DNA from: Planctomycetota bacterium | GTDB lineage: Bacteria; Planctomycetota; Phycisphaerae; Phycisphaerales; UBA1924 | Assembly (NCBI GenBank): GCA_023412695.1 | Contig: JAEYNG010000269.1 | Coordinates: 1-5,299, forward strand | Direction of reading: 5' to 3' | DNA: 5,299 bases | Part shown: positions 1 through 5,299 of the stretch, piece after piece | Layout of the letters: each line of letters opens with the position of its first letter | Position numbering within the stretch: position 1 is the stretch's first letter | Program-made: the position numbers and the translations under genes | The notes under the pieces: generated by a model | The model's input: only the letters and a program-made list of their open reading frames with translations | Database searches by the model: none | What the model was told of the DNA's origin: nothing

Positions 1-66
<66 letters not shown>

Positions 67-157
67 CTTCTGGCAGGCGGGGGGGATGTGCGGTTCGGGG
101 TTGTGTGGGATGAGTCAGGTGGGCGTCGTGCTGTGCGATCAAGACAGGCTTGTGCAT

Positions 158-180
158 AGCCGCTGAGGGCCCTCTCGGCT
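158..180. repeat. Imperfect inverted repeat (hairpin)
   Basis: AGCCG at 158-162 pairs with CGGCT at 176-180. The inner sequence GAGGGCCCTC is itself self-complementary, so a stem with a small internal bulge and a GGCC loop can form. It lies between the tRNA and the frame starting at 299, directly before a second GC-rich palindrome. No T-tract follows immediately, so a classical intrinsic terminator is not demonstrated. It could be part of the 3' processing or termination region of the tRNA transcript, or a protein-binding site. Confidence 0.4.
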
Positions 181-187
181 GAGCTTT

Positions 188-213
188 CGCCGCGACGCGG
201 CGTTACGTTTCCC
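188..213 (+). terminator. Possible terminator: GC-only hairpin with short T-rich tail
   Basis: CGCCGCG and CGCGGCG form a perfect palindrome centred on A195 (188-202). It can fold into a six-base-pair all-GC stem with a three-base loop. It is followed at 203-213 by a pyrimidine-rich tail containing two short T runs. It could terminate the tRNA transcript about 120 bases upstream. The T-tract is interrupted, so the termination role is uncertain. A palindromic operator for the frame beginning at 299 is an alternative reading. Confidence 0.35.
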
Positions 214-280
214 TTATCCCATCCTGTTTCAAGCCATCTGTCAGCAGACCCCTTTGCGGGTTGTTCTTGTCGCTTTCGAG

Positions 281-294
281 CCACCTTGTGGTGG
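281..294 (+). promoter_or_regulatory. Small hairpin overlapping the only SD-like sequence of the 299 start
   Basis: CCACC (281-285), loop TTGT and GGTGG (290-294) form a perfect five-pair hairpin that ends four bases before the ATG at 299. GGTGG is the only purine-rich, SD-like stretch at that start, and it would be buried in the stem. This may dampen initiation or be chance. The element is short and no other evidence supports regulation. Confidence 0.2.
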
Positions 295-298
295 TTCC

Positions 299-994
299 AT
301 GTTCCCGATACCGACGGACGTCATGCCGCAGCGCGTTCGCGCCGCGCTGAACTTCATTTATTACCGCCGCGAGATCACCGACCCGGACGACCGGGACAAG
401 GGGCGTCAGCTCAGCGTGGCCGAGTCCCGCGTGTATCAGCTCGCGCTTGAAGTGCTTGCTCAGTACTTCACCGGCGAGATGGATTATGGCGACCATGCAC
501 CGCGGATTGCGGAAACCGAGGCCGATACGCCTGCATCGTCCCAGATCTGTCGATGGTCAGGGCACGAACGCTCTCGCGGCGAAGCGGTCACGGTCGCGTG
601 CGAAGTCGATCGGCAAGGGCGGCAGACGCAGGCCGCGTGGGTCGTGCCCGAGGCCCTTGCTGATTTCGCGCTCCAGTCTGCCGGGCCTGCACAACTCTTG
701 CGTGTTGGTGGATGCAAGCATTGCGCCGCGCGGCGCGAGCAGGCCCGCGGCCTCGCGCACAAGACGCGCAAAATCCTCGACTGCGCTCCACGGCGGGATG
801 CCCTTCTTCTTCGAACCCGCGGCGAAGCTCGGCGGGTCGAGGATGATCAGGTCGAACTGGAGTTGTTTTCGCCGCGCGTAGTTGAAGAACTCGAACGTAT
901 CCATCCTCGAAAAGCGATGATCCCCCGACGCGACCCCCTTCTCCATGCCGTTATGCGCGAAGTTGCGCTTGCCCCACTCCAGGTATCGCGGTGA
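299..994 (+). CDS. Uncharacterised protein; about 85 plausible residues followed by an antisense read-through tail
   Basis: I do not recognise a family. The ATG at 299 is preferred over the in-frame TTG at 254, because the residues between them look unconstrained and GGTGG lies just upstream of the ATG. The first roughly 85 residues look like a real small cytoplasmic protein: a helical stretch with VRAALNFIYYRREI near 12-25, a charged DPDDRDKG segment, then a second helix LSVAESRVYQLALEVLAQYF ending in TGEMDYGDH. There is no signal peptide, membrane segment or cysteine in this part. After base 557 the frame is the exact codon-aligned antisense of the methyltransferase gene and turns arginine- and alanine-rich. 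High-GC antisense frames seldom contain stops, so this tail (to the TGA at 992-994) may carry no function. A lost stop codon or an indel near 530-560 could explain the 438-base overlap. The two alternative forward frames show no nearby stop either. Confidence 0.45.
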   Translation: MFPIPTDVMPQRVRAALNFIYYRREITDPDDRDKGRQLSVAESRVYQLALEVLAQYFTGEMDYGDHAPRIAETEADTPASSQICRWSGHERSRGEAVTVACEVDRQGRQTQAAWVVPEALADFALQSAGPAQLLRVGGCKHCAARREQARGLAHKTRKILDCAPRRDALLLRTRGEARRVEDDQVELELFSPRVVEELERIHPRKAMIPRRDPLLHAVMREVALAPLQVSR

Positions 995-1585
995 AACATC
1001 CACGCTCATCGTGATTGCACCGCCCTTTGCAGCCGCGATTGAGAATGCGCAGGTGTACGCGAATGTGTTCAACACGCGTGCGGGCTTGCCCACAGACTTG
1101 GCCCAATGGCCGCACCACTGCGCAACCCAGCCTCGATTCTCCCGCTGATCGAGGAAGAGCCCGGTCGAGAGCCCGTCGTACATGCGGACCTCGAGCTTCC
1201 AGTCAAGTTCGTGTACGACGAGGAACTCGTCCAGCCGTTCACCCGCCGCCGGGCTCGGATCCGTCACGACCGGCGGCAGCTCGCCGCCCAGCTTCGAGCG
1301 GTCCCGCGCAAAGGGCTTGAAGTAGACCGCACGGACACCCAAAGGCCGAAGCACCGCCAGCACCGCCGCGGCGTCACGCTCCGGGTCAATGGCCGCCCGC
1401 CCCTCGTACACGATCAGCGTGGCCCCCGGCCCGTACACGTCCACGTAGACACCATCGAGCCCGTCCGCAGCCCCGGAAAATGCTCGAAATGCCTGGGTCC
1501 GGCCGCTTTGGAGAAGCGGACGGCGGAAAGCAACGGCCGCCTCGAGAAGTTCCGCGAGTGTCCTCGAACGCGTCTTGGGCGTCAT
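557..1585 (-). CDS. Class I SAM-dependent methyltransferase, RlmI/RlmK-like (COG1092 type)
   Basis: This is a 342-residue cytoplasmic enzyme predicted to transfer a methyl group from S-adenosylmethionine to 23S rRNA; the target base is unknown. The N-terminal part (residues about 8-125) resembles the central domain of RlmI, with DGLDGVYVDVYG near 41-52. The family signature TGLFLDQREN lies at 141-150. The Rossmann motif I region is VLNTFAYTCAF (171-181) and the ribose-binding acidic residue is D196 in SVDVSPRYLEWGKRN, which resembles the RlmK half of RlmL. Motif IV is FDLIILDPPSF (244-254). The protein starts after the point where RlmI's PUA RNA-binding domain would end, so that domain is absent. 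The usual glycine in the YTG motif is C179. An in-frame start further upstream (1750) would add a 55-residue proline- and arginine-rich extension unlike any PUA domain, so the ATG at 1583-1585 is chosen. Only a weak AGAAG-like ribosome site precedes it. The gene converges with the frame starting at 299. Confidence 0.88.
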   Translation of the reverse strand: MTPKTRSRTLAELLEAAVAFRRPLLQSGRTQAFRAFSGAADGLDGVYVDVYGPGATLIVYEGRAAIDPERDAAAVLAVLRPLGVRAVYFKPFARDRSKLGGELPPVVTDPSPAAGERLDEFLVVHELDWKLEVRMYDGLSTGLFLDQRENRGWVAQWCGHWAKSVGKPARVLNTFAYTCAFSIAAAKGGAITMSVDVSPRYLEWGKRNFAHNGMEKGVASGDHRFSRMDTFEFFNYARRKQLQFDLIILDPPSFAAGSKKKGIPPWSAVEDFARLVREAAGLLAPRGAMLASTNTQELCRPGRLEREISKGLGHDPRGLRLPPLPIDFARDRDRFAARAFVP

Positions 1586-1925
1586 GGAGCCGGGCTTCTG
1601 AGCGTCAGGATGGGTTCGAGCGGGCTTCACGCCCGAGGGTAGAGCCGCTCCCGGCCGAGCAGGCAGGACCGATCTTCCGAGCCATGACCGCCCGAACGGA
1701 ACCCCGCGGGTGTTTTCGACATATCGATGGAATGCGGGGCCGCGGCCCATCTTCCGGCCGAATCGGCTAAGCTATTCGTCCTGCCCTGGTTCAGGGGCGG
1801 GTATTGCCTGCGTCGAGTGGTGGCTCCCGGCGAGTTTCCGGGGTCTGGAGCCGTCGCATCCCCTGCCTTGGCCACGTTCGACCCGGTTGATCGAGCCGTC
1901 ACACTTCAGTCACCCGATACCGCCA
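1586..1925. other. 340-base divergent intergenic region
   Basis: This stretch separates the minus-strand methyltransferase from the plus-strand membrane gene pair, so both promoters should lie here. I cannot assign a convincing -35/-10 pair in either direction. Visible structure is limited to an 11-base palindrome GCCGAATCGGC (1757-1767) and a short hairpin CCCTG-GTT-CAGGG (1784-1796). The forward frame of the downstream gene stays open upstream to an ATG at 1710. The residues it would encode there are rich in Pro, Ser, Arg and Trp and do not resemble a protein domain, so I treat it as noncoding. No RNA gene was recognised. Confidence 0.6.
1757..1767. promoter_or_regulatory. Short palindrome, possible operator
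   Basis: GCCGA-A-TCGGC is a perfect palindrome with five-base arms. It lies about 160 bases upstream of the ATG at 1926 and is followed by TAAGCT, a poor -10-like hexamer. A palindrome of this size is expected fairly often by chance in GC-rich DNA. It is recorded only as a candidate regulator site in the shared promoter region. Confidence 0.15.
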
Positions 1926-3689
1926 ATGTCCCAACCCTTTGCCGCGATTGATCTTCAGGCCCTCACGCTCGCCGACGGGCTGATCCTTGTTTCGATCTGG
2001 AAACCGCTGCTCATGCTCCTCCCCATCGCCGGGTGGGCTTGGGTCATCGCCAAGATCTACGACAAGCACGCCGCACAGTTCTTTCTGCCGCGCCGCAAGT
2101 GGAACCTTCTGCACATGGGGATGGGTTTGGCGGCGCTGGCGGCCGGGCTGGGCTTGGGCATGCTGATCGGGCCGAGTGAAGGCGCGTTCTGGGCGGGCTT
2201 CGCCGCAGTGCTCGTATTGCTCGCAACGGACATCGCGATCTACGCGGTTGTGGCGAACAAGGACGACCGCGTCCCGGACAAGTACAAGATCCGCTTCAAC
2301 CTTGCCACCATCATGGGCGAGCGTCCCAAGAAGGTTGACACCAAGGGTCAGGCCAAGGTCGCCCTCGCGATCCGTGGCCCGGACGAGAAGGGCAAGTTCA
2401 CCGTCACGGTTCCGGCTCCGCAGGCCGAGACGCCGGAATACGCGGTGCGGACGGCGGCGGAGCAGGTCTGGATCGCGGCGGGCGTCGCGCGGGCGTCGCA
2501 GTTCGACATCGGCCCGACGGGCAAGGACCCGCAGCAGTACGGCGTGTCGTACCTTGTTGATGGCGTGCGTCAGGCCGGCGAGGTCATGCCGGCGCAGAAT
2601 GCATCGCGCATCATGGATTTCTGGAAGGCCGCCGCGAAACTCGATGTGGCCGACCGTCGGCGCAAGCAGACGGGCAACGTGCAGGTCGAGCAGGGCTCGA
2701 TGAAGCGCGTTGGCCGTGTGACGAGCATCGGCGCCCAGGGCGGCATGCGTCTCACCGTGCTTTTCGATCCCGAGCAGTCGGTGCTGCGGAAGGCCGAGGA
2801 CCTCGGGCTGCTGGAGGTCCAGCACAATGAGTTGAAGACCATCGTCGCCGATGGCAAGGGCGTTGTCCTGCTCGCGGCCCCGCTCGACGGCGGCCGGACA
2901 ACGACGCTCTACGCGGTCACCCGCATGCACGACGCGTACACCACCAACGTGCAGACCTGCGAGATCGAGCCGCAGGCGCCGCTCGAGGGCGTGCGCACAA
3001 ACGTGTGGGACCCTCAGAAGTCGGGGACCGACGGGCCGGGTGCGGAGTTCAGCACGACGGTGCGTTCGATCCTCCGCCGCGATCCCGACGTGGTTTCACT
3101 GGGCGAACTGCCCGACGCGAACACGGCCAAGGAGGTCGCCAAAGCCGATCACGAGCGCACACGTGTGTACGTTTCCATGCGGGCGAATGACGCTTTGGCA
3201 GCGATCCAGATGTTCGTCAAGGCGGTTGGGGACACAAAGCTTGCGGCCGATTCGCTGCACGGCGTCGTCGCCCAGCGGCTGGTCCGGAAGCTGTGCACCA
3301 ACTGCCGCGTCGCGTATCCGCCGACGCCGGACATGCTGAAGAAGATGGGCATTCCCGAGGGGAAGGTCCAGCAGCTGTACCGCAAGGGCGGGCAGGTGCT
3401 CATCAAGAACAAGCCCGAGATCTGTCCCGTCTGCAACGGTGGCGGGTACTTCGGGCAGGAGGGCCTGTTCGAGGTGTACTCCGTCGGGCCCGAGGAGCGA
3501 TCGCTCATCGCCCAGTCCAACTTCCAGGGTCTGCGTGCCGCGCTGCGGAAGCGTCAGCTCCCGTCGATTCAGCAGGTCGGCCTGCGAAAGGCGGTGGACG
3601 GAGTGACGAGCGTTGAAGAGGTGATGCGGGTGACGTCCGAGGCCAAGCCGGAGGGTGCAGCGCCAGCGCCGGCCACGGCCAGCGCGTGA
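1926..3689 (+). CDS. Membrane-anchored GspE/PilB-family ATPase homologue with degenerate nucleotide-binding motifs
   Basis: This 587-residue protein has the C-terminal architecture of type II secretion / type IV pilus assembly ATPases. Three hydrophobic segments (about 18-43, 61-82 and 87-110) precede the soluble part; the basic loop RRK at 56-58 and the basic residues after 111 place the ATPase-like part in the cytoplasm. Residues about 170-290 match an N2D domain, with VSYLVDG in place of the usual RxRxDG and KQTGN in place of QDGR. The P-loop position reads APLDGGRTTT (318-327) instead of GPTGSGKTTT. The Asp box (339-350) lacks its EDP signature. Walker B is DPDVVSLGELPD (386-397), keeping E394 but losing the Arg of GEIRD. 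The His box reads RANDA (419-423) instead of HTNDA. The zinc site is intact: C457/C460 and C500/C503. Homology to the family is clear; loss of ATP hydrolysis is inferred. The ATG at 1926 is chosen because recognisable protein starts there; no clear Shine-Dalgarno precedes it. It probably forms an operon with the gene at 3747. Confidence 0.9.
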   Translation: MSQPFAAIDLQALTLADGLILVSIWKPLLMLLPIAGWAWVIAKIYDKHAAQFFLPRRKWNLLHMGMGLAALAAGLGLGMLIGPSEGAFWAGFAAVLVLLATDIAIYAVVANKDDRVPDKYKIRFNLATIMGERPKKVDTKGQAKVALAIRGPDEKGKFTVTVPAPQAETPEYAVRTAAEQVWIAAGVARASQFDIGPTGKDPQQYGVSYLVDGVRQAGEVMPAQNASRIMDFWKAAAKLDVADRRRKQTGNVQVEQGSMKRVGRVTSIGAQGGMRLTVLFDPEQSVLRKAEDLGLLEVQHNELKTIVADGKGVVLLAAPLDGGRTTTLYAVTRMHDAYTTNVQTCEIEPQAPLEGVRTNVWDPQKSGTDGPGAEFSTTVRSILRRDPDVVSLGELPDANTAKEVAKADHERTRVYVSMRANDALAAIQMFVKAVGDTKLAADSLHGVVAQRLVRKLCTNCRVAYPPTPDMLKKMGIPEGKVQQLYRKGGQVLIKNKPEICPVCNGGGYFGQEGLFEVYSVGPEERSLIAQSNFQGLRAALRKRQLPSIQQVGLRKAVDGVTSVEEVMRVTSEAKPEGAAPAPATASA

Positions 3690-3746
3690 CAACCACTTCA
3701 CGGTTTCGGTCCGAGTCTCTGGGTTCGAGGTTAAACAGGTAGCACC

Positions 3747-5299
3747 ATGATTCACCTAGTTGTCATCGCGATCATCGGCGTCCTGGCGTACATCTGGGCG
3801 TCCCGCGGCTTCTTCTCGGCGTTCCTCCACATGCTGTGCGTCATCGTGGCTGGCTCGCTCGCGTTCGCCGTGTGGGAGCCGACTGCACTGCTCATCATGA
3901 GCACCGACGACTCCGGCACCGGCTGGCTGACCGAGCTCGCCTGGCCTGTCGGCCTCATCGGACCGTTCGTGCTGATCCTCGTGGTCATCCGGCTCGGGCT
4001 CGACAAGCTCATCCCGTTCAATGTCGACCTTGACGGAGCTTCAAACCTCATCGGCGGCGGCGTGTGCGGGCTTGTCACCGGCGTGCTCACCGCCGGCATC
4101 CTGCTCATCGGTGCGTCGTACCTGCGCCTCGGCACGCAACTGATGGACTACAGCGCGGTCCGGTACGAGTCGAACGGCTCGATCGTCCGCGAGGGCGGCA
4201 TCATCCCGCCCGCCGATCGCATAGCCGCGGCCGTGTTCTCACGGCTTTCCAACACCACCTTCAGGCCGCTTTCCGGCGATTCCCTCGCCCGCTGGCGCCC
4301 CGACCTCGCCGAGGCCGGGCACATGCTCCGCGTGACCTTCCCCTCGCCCGACGGCGGCGGCCGCCAGTCGATCAAGCCCGAGGCGGTCGAGGTCCGGAAC
4401 CGCTACGTCTATACCCCGAAGGACCCGAAGGAACTCACCAGGGACTCCTTCGATCCGGAACGCACCCAGACGTACGAGTATTTCGACGGCACGCAGATGA
4501 GCCCGGCGCAGACCCAGATCGAGGGCTATGTCGTGCAGTTCAAGGCCAAGGCCAAGGAACGCAGCGGCCGCATCGTCGTCGGCAACGCACAGGTGCGGCT
4601 GATCGCCGAGCCCATCACCCCTGGCACAGGCGAAACCATGAGCATCACGCCGATGGCGGTCATCTCCCAGGCTTCGGGCGACAAGCCGGCCATGGGCCGC
4701 TGGCGTTACGACAGCCAGAACGTCTTCATCGCCTCGGTCGGCGGGCAGGATGATGCTCCGTTCGTGTTCGAGTTCCCTGTGCCGAAGACGCATCGGGCCA
4801 TCGGCCTCGAGGTCAAGGGCATCCGTACCGACGTCTCCGCCATGAAGCCGTTCGCGACATTCGAGTCGGTGACCGCGCGGGACGGTGCCATCCGCAGCCG
4901 CACCATCGCGCCGACAACGACCAACCTCGGGGAGCTGGACAGCTCCCGCGCCGTCACGTACAGGCCCGATCCGAACTCGCCGGACAGCCTAATCCGCACC
5001 AGCGATGCGATCTTCCCTGGCCTTACTCTGCAGAAAGACAACGTCCAGGGTCTTCAGATCGAGCTCGAGGGCAGGAATAACTACATCGTGGGCGGCACGG
5101 CGAAGTTCCTGAACTCCGTGCTCTCACGGAACGTCGGGGTTGATCAGAAGCTGCAGGTCCGCCGTTTCGGCGCGACCGAGGACACCCAGATCGTGCAGGT
5201 GACGTTCGATGGCAGCAACGACCAGTTCGGCCGCCTCTCGTCCGCCGCGGCGGACATCGACACCACGCAGGCGCCGGTGCTGCTCGACAACAACGGCAC
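3747..5299 (+). CDS. CvpA-like four-helix membrane protein fused to a large unknown domain (3' end beyond window)
   Basis: The frame is open from the ATG at 3747 to the window edge, giving at least 517 residues with no stop. Four hydrophobic helices lie at about 2-18, 24-44, 65-86 and 101-125, the latter two flanked by RLGLDKLIPF and glycine-rich LIGGGVCGLVTGV. The size, helix count and glycine pattern resemble the CvpA (colicin V production) membrane domain, a tentative match. Basic residues R20, R82 and K87 fall in loops 1 and 3 and acidic residues D54, D55 and E63 in loop 2. The positive-inside rule therefore predicts both termini outside the cytoplasm, putting the rest in the periplasm. 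The remainder (from about 130) is a soluble, probably beta-rich region with many Val/Thr/Asp stretches and no motif I recognise. The start lies 57 bases after the upstream stop with no terminator between. A weak CAGGT at 3736-3740 is the only SD-like sequence. The function is unknown. Confidence 0.85.
   Translation, partial: MIHLVVIAIIGVLAYIWASRGFFSAFLHMLCVIVAGSLAFAVWEPTALLIMSTDDSGTGWLTELAWPVGLIGPFVLILVVIRLGLDKLIPFNVDLDGASNLIGGGVCGLVTGVLTAGILLIGASYLRLGTQLMDYSAVRYESNGSIVREGGIIPPADRIAAAVFSRLSNTTFRPLSGDSLARWRPDLAEAGHMLRVTFPSPDGGGRQSIKPEAVEVRNRYVYTPKDPKELTRDSFDPERTQTYEYFDGTQMSPAQTQIEGYVVQFKAKAKERSGRIVVGNAQVRLIAEPITPGTGETMSITPMAVISQASGDKPAMGRWRYDSQNVFIASVGGQDDAPFVFEFPVPKTHRAIGLEVKGIRTDVSAMKPFATFESVTARDGAIRSRTIAPTTTNLGELDSSRAVTYRPDPNSPDSLIRTSDAIFPGLTLQKDNVQGLQIELEGRNNYIVGGTAKFLNSVLSRNVGVDQKLQVRRFGATEDTQIVQVTFDGSNDQFGRLSSAAADIDTTQAPVLLDNNG

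Noticed and set aside
1106..1642. Plus-strand open frame opposite the methyltransferase
   Set aside because: The minus strand carries clear methyltransferase motifs (DQREN, DPPSF). The plus-strand product has no domain and low-complexity Arg/Pro composition.
1784..1796. Hairpin CCCTG-GTT-CAGGG as a terminator
   Set aside because: The stem is only five pairs, it is followed by GGCGGG rather than T residues, and it sits in a divergent promoter region where no terminator is needed.
1710..1925. N-terminal extension of the GspE/PilB-like protein from an ATG at 1710
   Set aside because: The 72 extra residues have no hydrophobic or domain character and would place the first membrane helix far inside the protein. 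The ATG at 1926 fits the start of recognisable sequence.
1899..2930. Long minus-strand open frame antisense to the GspE/PilB-like gene
   Set aside because: It is antisense to a clearly homologous gene. Its product is rich in Arg, Leu, His and Asp with no recognisable domain, as expected for antisense frames of high-GC coding DNA.
3096..3755. Minus-strand open frame across the 3' end of the GspE/PilB-like gene
   Set aside because: It covers the zinc-site region, whose conserved coding is on the plus strand. The product resembles no protein family and the composition is typical of a shadow frame.
4064..4753. Plus-strand open frame of 229 codons inside the CvpA-like gene
   Set aside because: It lies out of frame with the long membrane-protein frame, and its product is dominated by Arg, His and Pro, a usual +1 shadow in GC-rich DNA.

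Overview
The window comes from a high-GC bacterium. Its character suggests a planctomycete, perhaps of the Phycisphaerae: Shine-Dalgarno signals are weak or absent, a GspE/PilB-type ATPase is fused to membrane segments, and a CvpA-like membrane module is joined to a large uncharacterised domain. This placement is an inference from protein style and base composition. No marker gene in the window proves it.

Layout from left to right. Bases 1-66 are a tRNA-Lys(CTT) that lacks only its 5' acceptor strand because the window begins inside it. Bases 67-298 hold no gene but contain two strong GC-rich inverted repeats. A forward reading frame starts at 299 with about 85 believable residues, then runs on through the antisense strand of the next gene to a stop at 994. 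The convergent minus-strand gene at 557-1585 encodes a SAM-dependent methyltransferase of the RlmI/RlmK type without the N-terminal PUA domain. Bases 1586-1925 separate this gene from a divergent plus-strand pair and should contain the promoters for both directions, although none can be assigned firmly.

The plus-strand pair is the most interesting part. The gene at 1926-3689 encodes a 587-residue protein with three N-terminal membrane segments and a complete GspE/PilB fold outline: an N2D-like region, a Walker A position, an Asp box, Walker B, a His box and a four-cysteine zinc site. Nearly all catalytic and nucleotide-contact signatures are altered, including Lys to Arg in the P-loop, while the zinc cysteines and the Walker B glutamate remain. 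It looks like a membrane-anchored pseudo-ATPase derived from a type II secretion or type IV pilus motor. Fifty-seven bases downstream and without a terminator lies a gene (3747 to the window end, incomplete) encoding four CvpA-like membrane helices followed by a soluble domain of at least about 390 residues, predicted to face the periplasm.

The two genes are probably co-transcribed. They may build one inner-membrane assembly with a cytoplasmic ATPase-like part and a large extracytoplasmic part. No other pilus or secretion gene is visible, so a role in secretion or pili cannot be concluded. The tRNA, small frame and methyltransferase appear unrelated to the pair.
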